Source: Lanius collurio (lineage: Eukaryota > Chordata > Aves > Passeriformes > Laniidae). Taken from it: a stretch of DNA of 64,000 nucleotides. The notes below the pieces were generated by a model. That model was not told the DNA's origin, made no database searches, and saw only the letters and a list, made by a program, of their open reading frames with translations. The position numbers and the translations under genes are program-made. Where the stretch lies: NCBI GenBank assembly GCA_020086605.1, contig JACBWW010000017.1, positions 3,652,545 through 3,716,544 on the forward strand, in the 5' to 3' direction. Shown in pieces: positions 39,506-51,394 of this stretch; the stretch's first letter is position 1; the number at the start of each line of letters is the position of its first letter.

Positions 39506-42149
39506 ACTCCAAGAACACCTGCTGAGGATGAGGAGAGCACCCATTCTTTGCATTTAAGGGGTATAAATGTATTTTCCATGGATAACAGACACAAGCAGCC
39601 CCTACCCAGCCTTTCTTCCTTGCTGACACTCAGTACCTATCATTTCCCTTTGATTAAAATGGAAGATAAAGAAAAAGTTTGCAGATTTGGGATATGTCTT
39701 TTCATTCCACCTTTTTTTTTTCTTTTCCCAGTTTCTACTGAGTTACAAAGACAGACCCTTAACTTTTAATATGAACACATTTTCCCATGGCCTAAGGATC
39801 CTAGCTACCAAAACATTCCTAGAGTTCATTTGTTTGAGTTCCTAACCCCCCTCTAATTTCTTGTTTAAAGTAATTTTTTTTCTCATTAAACCAAGCTGTT
39901 CCAAAGCAGAAGAATTGCTGTCAAAAGCAAAGAACCATTTGGGCTACATAAAGAAACACAGTTTCTGCTGGAATTTTGTCAGGATTTCAAATTAGCCATG
40001 AGAGTGCTTCAAACCAAATAAAGAATAGGTTTGGCTTGTTTTCTTCACCTGTGTTAGTCCAAAATTGGCCCTGAAATTTAGCAATATGAAATTAGTTTCT
40101 GTAGTTTCTCCTTCAAAAGAAAACTCTGGGATTAAACTTGTCAGTAATTATTGCTCCACTGGCCTGTAACTGAGTCCAAAAATTTCTGTTCTCAACAAAC
40201 CATGGGACAGAAATTGGATGGAGTGTTGACTGCTGAGCAGTAAGAACAAATATTCTCACCAATTGATAACGTTTACTCAATTACACTGAGTATCCACCCT
40301 CCCATGGCAAGAACTTTTAATTTTGTAAGCATGTGCAGCAGAGACGATTTGGCATCAGAAGGGCTCTGCTGCTGAAGGCACGGCTGGGGACACCTGAGAA
40401 GGCAGTGTTTGCACAACTCTGTAATAGAGTTTTGAAAACCTAGGAATCCCCCTAGAGTTGTGCTGCAAACTTCCCTCTCTCTCTGTGCCCCTGCAGAGAT
40501 CAAATATTAATTAGGCTGAAACAATTAGTGATACCAGCATGTTGGTACGTCTGACAGAGATATTGCTGTTTCTGCCTGCACTGAGTTCATGGGGGGAAAA
40601 CCTCCCAGCTGCTGAGGTTGCAGGTATTAACAGCTTTGGTTTATTCAGTGAAAGGTGACCAAGAAGAGCTGATGTCTTGGCCTAGATACACTTCCCCAGG
40701 TCAGACAGAAAAGCAAATGGAAGTGTGGGAATCTTTTTGAATCAACCTTCCCTGATGGCTTTGAAAATTCTTTTTTTCTATTTTGTTGAAAACAGCAGAT
40801 GAGGGAATTTATTCATGAAAAGATAGGCTGTCTTTCAGGAAGACCAGATTAATAAAAATCCCCACAACTATCTCCTTTTAAAATAAATGATTCCCTCTAA
40901 ATGTTGTCAAACAACAGCTGCTGCTTCAGCTTCAAATCCAAAGTAAACTATCACCCACAAAATTAACCTCTTGTATGTTCTTAGCACAGTCTTGTTAAAA
41001 CAACTCTTCTGGACACACAGGCCTTTGCTTTAGTTATGTAAATGTAGCTGGAGAGCCACTGCTCTACCTCATAGAGGTCAAACAGTACTTTATCAAACAA
41101 GGTTATTTACACTGCTGATCTTGGCTGTTAAAATAATATCACTCAAAAGAGGTTCTGTAAGAAGAAGGAGAAAGAAAGGTGCTGCCCACCTTCAGCCCTG
41201 AAGCCCCAGAACAAGCTCACTGAAAGCCCACACAGGCACACACATAAAAGTGCTGCCATTTTCAGAAACTGTGAGCATCTCATTGAAATATTAAAGATTA
41301 GCTGAATGATATTAATAATATTTATTCTGTGGGGAGTAACTGAAGATGCTGCTTTCATGAAAACTTACCAAAATATCAGATTTGATAAGTGGCTGGCCTA
41401 CGTGTTTCCTCTAATTCATTAATAACTTGATTTCTGCTCTTTAAAAAAACACTAAATGACTACAGTCATACAGCTTATTCTTCAGTCATGACTACATTCA
41501 TACAGTTGGTGAATTGAGAAAAGAGGAGATACTCTGCCTGAAGATACACACATGCACAGATGTAATAACAGAAAAACATTTTAGCTAATACAAACAGTAT
41601 TTGGACTGAGTCTTTTCTGAGTTTTATTTTGGAAGTGCATTGTCCTAATCCATTATTTATCCTAATAATAGTAACTATTTCTCACAAGTGTATGAAATTA
41701 CACTGCTTTAGGCTTGAAAATGTTGGAAAAAATCATTTTAGCTACCAGCTTTTGATATAAGTGAACAATGCCCTTATATTGTGCAGCTTTCCAATAGAGG
41801 ATCCTTGTGATTCATGAACAAGGATTCAAAATTGTATTCACACTAAAAAGAGGATATGAAAAACTATAAATATAAGCTTTTTCCCTCAAAAACTACACAA
41901 TTTACAACAAACACCAAAAATTAAACAACAATCAATAAAACAGTTAGCATTGTTTATGACACAATTATTCTACCTGTGCTCACTTTATCATGAAATCACT
42001 AAACATTTTCGGTATTCCTGAAAACAACATTCAATGAGTGAGAATGAAAAAAGTAAATTTGAAATACATTTATTGCCATAGAAAGAAAACTGATTTATGT
42101 AAGCCTATTTCTAGTCCTGGTAAATCCGTTTCAATTAAGCAATAAATAT

Positions 42150-42325
42150 CATGACTACGGTTTGAGCAGTATTACTGATGATAGCTATGACAGTGCTCAA
42201 TTTTCAGAGGTGTATTTATCATAATAATGTTTATCACCTACTCAAAAGGATGTTGTGAGGATTCATTAATATTTATACCCATAAATATGTTTTGGAAATA
42301 ACAAGCATTATATTATTTTAATTTT
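42150..42325 (+). mobile_element. Ancient MIR-like SINE remnant
   Basis: CACCTACTCAAAAGGATGTT followed by GTGAGGATTCATTAATATTT resembles the MIR stretch 'ctcataggattgttgtgaggattaaatgag'. The surrounding sequence is AT-rich and very decayed. Confidence 0.4.
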
Positions 42326-43074
42326 TACACGGCTAATTAAATTAGTATGAGGTTGTAATTGTACCATAAGCACAAAAGCTGTTCATTCCACATAACAACC
42401 AGACTTGGAGAAATAATAAAAAATAGTAACAACAACAATAGTAATATGTTGCTTTCTATAAATAATGTTTTTTTTTTACTTCATTCACTCTAAATACCAA
42501 GTCTAAGGTTTGGTCTGAGTCTTTCTGAGCTCTCTTTGGTCCCATCACTCCTGTAAGAGATACAGGCAGGGAGAATAGAAATACTCAACTCACCTCATGA
42601 ACTAGTCTAAAAAATAATCATTGAGTGTGTTCTAATTACAAAAGGATTGATTCTTTCCAGCCTTCAGCATTAAAAAAGAGCATTTCTTTTACTACAAAAC
42701 AGGTAACAGCATCTGTTGTATCAGCTGCAACAATCTGAGCCCTGACTTTGTTCAGAAGTCTCTGCAGTTTGGTCCATGATAATCAGCCAGCATTTCTGGG
42801 TGTAGTTGCCCTTTACTAGCACAAACACAGTAATGGGCTGGTAAAATTGGAGACAAAACCCAAAAAAATTTAAGAAGAATCTTGGCAGCTTTAATTCCTC
42901 TCTTGCATGACGATAACACCGATTCTTAATAAAGGCGATTAAATATTCCCTATTTTACATCTCACTTTGTAACTCCAAAAAATAACATTACTTCTCACAT
43001 ATTTGCTTTAGTTACTTGTCTTTACTCTTACCTCAGTCACAGAAATGCCACTGAATTTAAGGGCTGCTTTGTCA

Positions 43075-43079
43075 CTTGG
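43075..43079. repeat. Target-site duplication, left copy (CTTGG)
   Basis: This is an exact 5-bp match to 43688-43692, on the other side of the solo LTR. Confidence 0.75.
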
Positions 43080-43687
43080 TGTGCCAGTTTGGCCAAATTT
43101 AGAAATAAATACTCTGAGAGAAGGCAGATTACAAACCAACCCTCCCCCCACCAGGTACGGGACAAAAGGAATTTCCTGAAAGAAAGTGAAGGAGATAAAA
43201 CTATTTATTTAACAAACACACAGGAAAAGGATAATAATGCTAAATAATAAAACTTCTCGCTGTGGAGAAAAACCTGGGAAAGTGTTAGAGTCCTCCCTCA
43301 GGTTTCCCTCCTCCTCGGAGCTGTGACTGGGCCCCCTCTCCTGGAGCCAGAGCCTCAGAGGAGAACAGTCCCAATGTGCTCTGATGTTGAAGAATTCCAG
43401 CAGGAAAAAAGGGAAAAAATCTGAAATTCCAGGAAAAAACAAAGATCAACTCTCCAGAGAAAGAAAAAAAAACAAAGAAAACCTTGCTGAAAAAGCCAGC
43501 AGGGTGCTCCACACTCCTCTCCCCACTGCCAGAGGACTCTGAGCCATCTGTCTTATCTCTGTGTCTGTCCTTGGGTTTTTAACTTCTTTCTCCACTCAGG
43601 CCCAGTTTAAAAGCATAGAAAGGCATAAAACTAATTTCTGGGCAGAGAGCCGTGATAGGGAATACAACATCAAGTCACTCCAAGACA
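43080..43687 (-). mobile_element. Solo LTR of an endogenous retrovirus, ERVL-like, 608 bp
   Basis: On the minus strand the element begins TGTCTTGGAGTGACTTGATG and ends AACTGGCACA, so it has the TG...CA termini of an LTR. Five bases of direct repeat, CTTGG, flank it exactly at 43075-43079 and 43688-43692. A 5-bp duplication is typical of ERVL-class integration. A polyadenylation signal AATAAA on the minus strand lies at 43209-43204, about 125 nt before the 3' end. No internal retroviral sequence adjoins it, so it is a solo LTR left by recombination. The two opposing open frames of about 150-160 codons at 43596-44146 overlap its edge and do not look like genes. Confidence 0.82.
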
Positions 43688-43692
43688 CTTGG
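43688..43692. repeat. Target-site duplication, right copy (CTTGG)
   Basis: This is an exact 5-bp match to 43075-43079, directly abutting the LTR terminus. Confidence 0.75.
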
Positions 43693-45260
43693 CTATTCAG
43701 GAAATCCATTTTGGAGACCAGGGAGTGATTCCAGCCCGGGGACCTGTGTGTGTGTCCCCATGAGGAGCACTGGGAGCACAGAGCTTGCCCACCAGTGCTG
43801 GTGGAGCCACGAGCTGGGCAGGATTGTCCTTGGCCTGGCAGCCCCAGAGATGGCCATGAGCCTCTGCACCCCTTCTGCTGAGGTGCAGTGGCCAAACTCC
43901 AGCTGCCAGTGCCTTGTGGGGTTATTAAACCCTGTATCAGAGCCCCACACACTTGTTTTGGTGAAGGATGATTTGAAATCAAAGCTTCTCTACGGAGATG
44001 TTTATTCCCCAATGTTTTCCAGAAATTCCACTCTGCTGTTTCAGCCTCAGGTTGCATCTTGTTTTAGTGTAAAGAAACCAAAAAACAAACAGCAGAAAAA
44101 CTGTGGGAGTATTTTAAGACAAAGAATCCTGGTGCCTTTCTTGTGACCTTTCCAGAAAAAGAACAAATCTTCTGTGTTCAAGGCTAGAAAAGCTCCCTAT
44201 TAGCACAAGGCTTACCCAGAATATTGCTGCCTGAAAGATTAAACTTCTGTAAATATAATCACTGCAAAAAAAGCATTTACAATGAAATGTGACAGCCAGA
44301 CTAGCCCCAGTGTACCCACACCAACCTCACAGCTTTCTGCCAAGCATCCTGGGAGAAATATATTGAAAGGAATGTGCTTTAATTCATTATCCTTTAAAAT
44401 TATAAAGTGATACAACAGGAAAACGAGCATTAGCTGCCTCAGTATCTTTGCAAAATAGGTGTCTGCCAGTTCAGTGCTGTGTTATTCCAACGTGGGTGTC
44501 ACTGCTGTCACCCAGACCAACACTGAGCAGAGATGCTTCTGTGCAAATAAATAGAAAAGTATAGAAGCAGCTATTACTGGAAGGAAATGACTTTGTAGCA
44601 CTTTCCTTAAAAATATTCTGCTTCATTGGAGTGACACATTGTGCTCTTCTATTTGATGTTCATTCCTGGCTAGTAGAGGCTGAATCCATTCATTTCAGGA
44701 TTCAGAAAAAATGATTAATTCACACTATGCATATTAAAATATTATACACATATGTAAAAGCAGCACAACTGTACCGTGTAAAAAAATGATGAAAATATCT
44801 ATATTCACAAACAATTAAAAGGCAGCACATCCCACTCTCAAATGCCAAAATAATAGGAAACAATTTGTGATGCTTACAAAATAAGTACACAATAATTCTA
44901 AGAAGCCCCTTTTTTGAAATTGTAGAATTAAACTTTAAAGACATGTCCACTGTCAATACATCTGAAATTTCCTTTTGACTTTGCAACAAGGACAACTGCC
45001 CAAGGCTTTCCTAATCAATTTCTTGTGTTGCAGACAACAGCGTAATTTGAATTTTGTCCAAGAATACAGTTTGAAATGCAGAAAATGTGAAGAGCTAACT
45101 AACATGCAATTATTTGCAGCCCCAGTCTGCATACCAAGGGAGAAGAAAGCTGAAGAAGTAATTTAACAGTTATTGCCATTTTAATTCACAGAGCCACCCA
45201 TCATGGCTTAAGGCTGCAATAACCAAGACTGAACCTAACTGCCCCTCTATTAGAATGCTT

Positions 45261-45372
45261 CAAAACAAAACAAAGCAAAACAAAACACAAAACAAAAACA
45301 AGCTTTGTTTTTTCCATAAACATGGCTCTTAAAGGAAAAAAAAAGAGGGGGTTTTGTTTTGTTTTATTTTGC
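45261..45372. repeat. CAAAA / GTTTT inverted repeat
   Basis: A CAAAACAAAACAAAG-type tract (45261-45300) and a GTTTTGTTTTGTTTTATTTT tract (45351-45370) face each other about 50 bp apart, so the RNA or single strand could fold. Confidence 0.8.
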
Positions 45373-47044
45373 TTCAGGAGCTCTTGGTACATATGAATAG
45401 CTGAACAATTTGCAATGTTCTCTTACACTGAGTATATGTCACATCCTGAAATGTTCCCAAAGGTCCTGTTTTCAGCCTTCCACCCGGGGTTTTCCTTTCT
45501 GGAGGCAGATGTGGTGTGAGGAAGGCAGCACCTGGCTGTGTGCTGCTCTCTGTCCTCCAGAGAGGCATCTCAGGGACCACGAGCTCAACGTTTTGCCTGT
45601 ACCTCAACCCTCAGGTGTGCAAGCACTGGCATGCAGAGAGGAGGGTGCAGAGGAAACACATCCAGCCCATCCCTTCCCATTCCCATGCCAATCCCACCAA
45701 ATTGCCCACATCAAGCTCTCCTCTGCAGCCTGAACACTAAGTCTGCACTCTAAAAGCCCCCCTAACTCTGCTCCTTGCAGATCTTCAGAGTGTGCAGTCC
45801 TTTCAATGGACAACAGTTGAGAATAAAAAGTTAATTTCTCATTACTGTTTTTCAGAAATTAAACTTTTTCTGTCTTTTTTTTTTGGTCATTGAAGGTATT
45901 TTTCTGTCATTCTCAGAGGAGCTGAGGAAGCCCTCCCTCCTCAGGGCTCTTCCAGCTTGCACAGTGCATCTGAGCAGTGTTGGCACAGGCCTTCCACAGC
46001 CAAAGGCAGATTTCCACTAAAAGAACTGAATTTTACAAAACATCTCTGGCTCACAAGGTGGTAAATTTGAGAGAAAGGCTTTGCTTGTTCAGTGACCCTT
46101 AGGCTGTCTTCCCCATGTTTAGAATTAACACTTCCTCATCCATCTCTGTCTGGAACTCATCTAAGCTTCAGGAAAGTGAAGTCACATCACCTGTAATTTC
46201 CCCAGCAAAAATCATTACGAATTATTCCTAAAATTTCTGATACAGTTTTATTTTCCCTTCTTCTAAAACCAGGCATGCTTCTGCTGACTTCTATAGCACC
46301 AAGTCAGGAATAACTCCAAAGATAATAGCAAAGAAATCAGATGAGCAACAGACCCACAACCCCCACTACCTAAAAGAGCAACAAATTTCCTTTGGTTAGG
46401 AGCTGAAAAGTTATTTACATTATGGAAAAAGAATTACAGCTGTTAGTGAATTATTTTGAAGAATTTATGATATTCTAGATTGTGGAAACAAAAAATATAG
46501 GGCTTATAGTTCATCCAAGCAGTACAGCATAGCTATCACTCAAACATTTCAGGCCTTATACCAACAGAATTGAGAAAGACAAAAATATTAGTCATGCAGA
46601 AGAATTGCTTCCCCCATGTTTGATTCTTTGGTCATCATTTAAAAATGAGTCATTACACTTTTCTCTTTTGAAGTTTGGTAAAAAAATTGCTGTAATCCAG
46701 AACTTAGTAGCAACCTAATGGTGATTTTTTACGAATGATTTATACCTAACCCTCTGAAGAAAAGGATTTATAATGAAAGTGATAGCTCAACCCTAACTGC
46801 AGTACTGGGAATGGTGACACCATAATTAATGTATTATTTCAGTTGTGGGAGACACTGACAGTAGCTTTCGTTCTGCAGAAGAAATTTATAGGGTCACTGA
46901 AAAAGGCACTGTGGAAAAAAAAATCTCAGAAGAGGGATAGAAATCCTTGTAGCAAAGACATGTCCTTACAATCCCCCTCCCAAAGGCTATAAAATCCCGG
47001 CAATGACAGTGTTTCCTCTATGGTCTAATTTATACCTTTCTCCT

Positions 47045-47059
47045 CTACTAGATGGCAGT
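47045..47059 (+). promoter_or_regulatory. DPP6: Candidate CTCF site near the 75-nt exon (one mismatch)
   Basis: CTACTAGATGGCAGT matches the CTCF core except T at the second position. It lies about 160 bp past the donor of the 75-nt DPP6 exon, within the following intron. Confidence 0.45.
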
Positions 47060-47217
47060 GTGACATGCTCTCAGAATTGCTAAGTATGGGGGGTTCTTGC
47101 TTTGTTTCATAGGAAGCAATTAATTTAAAACATCATCTTCTTGGCATAAAAGTGAAAAAAAAAAAAAGTGAAGTTTGCCACTGGCTGTGTGTTTTGAAAT
47201 CAAATCTGTTTACTTAC

Positions 47218-47292
47218 GGGTTCAACATCAAAGGCAAATAGAGCATATTCCCGGTCAGGTGACACTTCATACCGGATAGCCTTTAAGGAGAC
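47218..47292 (-). CDS. DPP6: DPP6 internal exon (75 nt)
   Basis: This is the second DPP6 exon in transcription order, 2.3 kb downstream of the 95-nt exon. On the minus strand a pyrimidine-rich TTTATTTTTCAG acceptor precedes it and GTAAGTA follows. It is 25 complete codons, phase 0 at both ends, reading [20 protein letters not shown] followed by FDVEP. The core [14 protein letters not shown] is the hallmark of DPP6. The DPP10 counterpart, as I recall it, is clearly different in this stretch (SPDLKYVLLAYDV), so this exon separates the two paralogues well. Structurally it is part of the first propeller blades, in the extracellular domain. Compared with human DPP6 as I recall it, the end FAFDVEP differs from FSYNVEP, a conservative change. 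A CTCF-like motif lies about 160 bp away in the following intron. Confidence 0.96.
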
Positions 47293-49596
47293 CTGAAAAA
47301 TAAACACAATATTGAAACAAATGTTCTTCAGTTTTCAAGCTAATGACACCTAGAACTAGTTGTTATGACTGTCTCTCTAAGGATGAACAATATTGCCAGA
47401 TTAAGTGTCTCGAAAATGTAGCATCTTTTTTCGAACACCAGAAGTGTTATGTGGGCACCAGCGTGCCCCCAAAAGAGGAATAATAGATGCATTGTGACTC
47501 GGAGCAGGCAGCTATACCAAAAAAACCCAGAATTTTCCTTTCAATCTTACTGCACAGTGGCTGGTGAGGTGGCAGCTGTAGGCTGTAGTTATTAGAAAAC
47601 TCTGATAAATGGCAATTAATTAATTCCCTCTCATTCTCTCAGAGCAGGAGATGAAAAAGAGTAAATAGCTTCTGGAGCAAATTAGCAATACAGACACCAC
47701 TACCTCCCCCAATTAAGACAACACAGAGGAAAACTATTCCATTTTCCCCAGTTAGAAGTCTGGGATGCTGCAGTGATACAGTGCACCCTGACCTGGGCTC
47801 TGCAAAAATCAGCACTGTAAATCTTGCTAACAAGGAGAAATGCCAGGATATCTCAGACTTCTCAGGCATTACCTTTTTTCTGCTTCACTTTTCATTTGTA
47901 TAGTGAAGCCATTTCTCCTTCCCAGCGTGTTTCAATATAATGCATTGCTGGCACAGATGGCACCAATGTCAAAGAGAGGTGCCACTAACACATCACTCAT
48001 CCACAGCCTTTTAAATCTCACCCTCTCACCTAACAAATTAGATGTAAGTCCTTGAGAGAGTCCCTTTTGAGAGAGCAAAGTTGAAAGGGGAATTTGGGAA
48101 AGACAGAGCACCCCATTGGGGAAAGTCCTCCCCAAGGCCAGTGAGGCTGGAAGTACTGGGTGTGCTGTGGGGGGAGCCCAGGGGACAGCCAAAAGCAGAG
48201 GGGACAGCTCACACCATCATGGAATGATTTGGGTTGGAAGGGACCTTTAAAGGCCATCTTGTGCAACCCTCTGCAATGAGCAGGGACAGCTTCACCCAGA
48301 CCAGGCTGCTCAGAGCCCCATCCAACGTGACCCTGAGCATTTCCAGGGAGGAGGCACACACCACCTCTCTGAGACATCCAACAGGCTGCTGACCCAGTGT
48401 GGATCAGGATGAGGAGGGACAGGGGAGCCTTCAGCAGCATCAGCATGAAGACAGAATTTATTTACTGTTATGTTGATAACATGGAGAAAGGAAAACATAA
48501 CCAAGTAGCAAAGGTTTTCTGGCCCAGGGCTGGGAAGGAAGAGGATAAAGATGACGTGTCTGAGTGAGGTGGAATGGTAGCTCTTGCACTGGGACTTTCT
48601 GGATTAGTGTGGAGGGGATCTGCAGGTTTATTTACTGAGAGGGCAGAGCAACAAAGGTAGAACAGGCAGTAGGGTGGCAATGGCATGAGAATGTAGGATT
48701 ATCTTGTAGAGCCGTCCTTTTCTTACAAATGCCAAAAATTAAAAACCAGGGGAATAAGAGGCCAAATGGAAGCAATTTGACTTCAATAGACCTTGATGTC
48801 AAAGGAAGCCAGCCCATTCTTTACCCTTAGAATTGTAAAGAAAAGGGTTACACTCTGGTAAAAGAGGATTGCTTATGTGATGCAGCAAAGGTTGAAGGTT
48901 AAATGCAGTATGTGAAACTTAATGTTGGGCCCCACTATAATAATTCAGTGATAAATTCTTTGTCTCATAAAATAATTAATGCAATTGATGTACTAACTTC
49001 TGCCACAATCTTCTTCATCTACTACAAAAAAACAGTGCTACAAAACACTTCTATTGCTATAAACAATACCCTCTCTCAGATGTGAATTTGTTTTCTTTGC
49101 GTGCATTTTAATAGCCACCTAATAACCTCTTTTCACACTTTCTTAGGGTTTCTCTCCTGTGCAATTCCACTTCTATTTCTCAACACTACTCATAAACAAC
49201 ACTGAAATTAGACAAGAAAAATCAGCAAATGTACAAATTAAAAATACCTATTTGCATGGAAGAATGTAGAGAATGATGACAGCCAGTAAATTATATCAAT
49301 TGTCTTTTTTATTAAGCATGCAGAGATGAGAATTATGCATCTTTCAATTATATATGATATGCAAGACTAGCTTCAAATCTCCATATGATACTTTCCAGAA
49401 GTATGAGGGAAACTGAGCTCACAGAATAATAACAAAAGCTGGAGTTCAATCTCACATTATCCATCACTGCATAGCCCATTGTATTACCAGTGAATTGCTT
49501 CTCCTTGACAATACATGAAGTTGAAACCCAAGTCATTTTCTGCTTTACTGATTCAACTGCTGTGAAATTCAGCTACTTGTCATAGAAAATACTTAC
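47293..49596 (-). other. DPP6: DPP6 intron between the 95-nt and 75-nt exons
   Basis: This 2.3 kb intron is bounded by GTAAGT at the donor and TTTTTCAG at the acceptor on the minus strand. One CR1 3' fragment lies at 48216-48405. The rest shows no coding or RNA gene signal. Confidence 0.88.
48216..48405 (-). mobile_element. CR1 3' fragment
   Basis: ATCATGGAATGATTTGGGTT, GGAAGGGACCTTTAAAGGCC and CCCAGACCAGGCTGCTCAGA match a reverse-complemented CR1 3' end. It sits in the short intron between two DPP6 exons. Confidence 0.9.
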
Positions 49597-49691
49597 AATT
49601 TTTTTGTTTTCTATTAATACTGTTGAACTGTTGGTTTCGACATTCCTCAGAATCACTGTGCCATTCTGGTTTCTGTAAATGAATTCATTAT
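49597..49691 (-). CDS. DPP6: DPP6 internal exon (95 nt), start of the beta-propeller region
   Basis: This is the first of four DPP6 exons in transcription order. Read on the minus strand, a CCTTGCAG acceptor precedes the exon and GTAAGT follows it. The first two bases (AT) finish a split Asp codon, then 31 codons run to a phase-0 end. The peptide reads [18 protein letters not shown] and continues [13 protein letters not shown]. From memory this matches the DPP6 segment EFIYR..GTV..NVETN.STVLIE.KKI, where the extracellular propeller begins. DPP6 is a type II membrane glycoprotein of the DPP4 family that has lost peptidase activity. It binds Kv4 channels and tunes A-type potassium currents in neurons. 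Two N-X-S/T sequons are visible, NGT and NSS. The paralogue DPP10 is less likely, because exons further along match DPP6 better. The preceding exon was not found above this position. Confidence 0.93.
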
Positions 49692-51257
49692 CTGCAAGGA
49701 GGAAAATAAAAGGTCATTAAGGAAATCTGAAATTGTCTGTTTGTGTGAAACCCAATTACAGACTCAAACCAAAAGTACTGCTGGGAACTTCTTTCTGAAG
49801 AACACATTATTTTTTAACACAGCCACTGCTAAAAGTGGCTTTGAGGGCAGCCATAAAACGATGGGGTTAGTGTTTGTCACGTGTTTGTGGTGCCACACTT
49901 TCCCTTAGATGAATGCAATGAATTGAATGTACATGCACAGCTTGCTATATTGTTAGGGTAGCAAACAAGGCCAAAAAACCCCATTCCTTATGTTTAAAGG
50001 TTTCCGAGGTCTGCAGTCTCTGTAGGAGTTTAATAAGCCTGGAAAGTCCCTGAAAGGCAAGTGACCCTCTAACAAAGCAGATTCTGGACCCTAATATTGT
50101 GCTCCAACTCTGACATTTGTTGTGCAAACTTACACCAGAAGGAGAAACATGCAGAGAAATCACCATTTTCACATTAAACAAGGCAAATCAGCTTGTCTCT
50201 ATGCATTTTGGGACTGCTCCAGCTCTCAAGACAGCTGGACAAGGACAAGAATACTGGAGATGGTGTCCAGCTCTCAAAGCACACAACTTGCCTGACAGAA
50301 AGGCTGGGGCAGACATATCAAAGGGACTCCAAGTGAGGGTTAGGTAGCAGGTCAAAAGTTCAGGATGAAAAACATTACAACAATAAAAGGGTGTCATAAA
50401 CTGAAGTTCAAGCCTAATCAGTGCTTACATGCACTGCCCTGCAGATAAAACATAAAACATAAGTCCCAAGCACTCTGCCATTAAGGGAATCAGCAGTTTT
50501 TCTTGGCACAGGACTAGGGTTATGGATTTTTTACAACTTGGCTAGACTGAGAATTGATGGATCCTACCAAACTTCTGCCTCCAGTTTCAGTTAGGGAAAC
50601 AATTCCTCATTGCCTACCCTACTGTGGCTACCCCAAGGGTGTTACCATTGTGCAACAAGGGTTAGGGACACGTGGATGGTTTAATATCATCCATGGGTTG
50701 TCCTGGGATGAGTCAAAGGTGAGGTTAAATCCTCTAGGATCCATACAAACACAAACTCAGCTCACTGTAACCACAGAGGTGTGCACTGCCCGGTTGGGGT
50801 GACCTGCTAAAAGCAACATTGGGGTTTGACACTTGGTTCTTTCAAAACTTTGGTGTACAGACCTAGCACACTCCTTATCTAGGTTTCAGTCTTTTATTTC
50901 CAACCTGGTGATGATAATCCTCATCATAGTCATTAACCAGCTTCACAAAATGCTCTGAATGTGCAGATGAGAAGCTTTATGCTCTGCTTATTGCTACCAA
51001 TAAAAATCTCCTTCATGTCACAGATTTACACATAAGTGGAGAAAAAAAAAAATATTCTCTGAGAATCAGATTCTGTAAGGGCAAATAGTTGCTGCAATAC
51101 TGTTTATCCTCTCAAAATCACAAGGTTTTAGAAACTTTAAGATTCTCAGGGTCCAAAATCAGAGTAGCAGCTTTTCAGACTCATAGGCAAAGTTCTCAAA
51201 GCATAACTGTTTTTTAAATTATGGAATAAATTTTATCAGTAACTTCTGTCTTGAATT

Positions 51258-51280
51258 AAAAAAAAAAAAAAAAAAAAAAA
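51258..51280. repeat. Homopolymer A23
   Basis: This is an unbroken run of 23 A, just upstream of the old CR1-like block. Confidence 0.95.
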
Positions 51281-51394
51281 GGAGGATCTGAATTAGATTA
51301 AGATTTGCATTTATCTTTGAAATAGTCCTTCATACAATTTATGACTGAACAAACTAAGAAATTTTAACTTGAGAAAGAACTGATTGAACAGAGT

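Larger units (their letters stand above)
27019..47217 (-). other. DPP6: DPP6 intron between the 75-nt and 53-nt exons
   Basis: This 20.2 kb intron is the largest complete one in the window. It carries two minisatellites (28251-28364 and 35519-35690), a possible LTR (30459-30782), a MIR-like stretch (31448-31714), an old CR1-like end (36038-36135), a CR1 fragment (39411-39505), a second MIR-like stretch (42150-42325) and a solo LTR (43080-43687). CTCF-like motifs lie at 37782 and 47045. The blocks 28400-30400, 31720-35500, 36140-39400, 39510-42140 and 43700-46980 contain nothing further that I can name apart from simple A-rich tracts. Confidence 0.85.

Noticed and set aside
43596..44146. Overlapping 153- and 164-codon frames on opposite strands
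   Set aside because: They straddle the solo LTR edge and adjacent GC-rich DNA. Neither resembles a retroviral or host protein.
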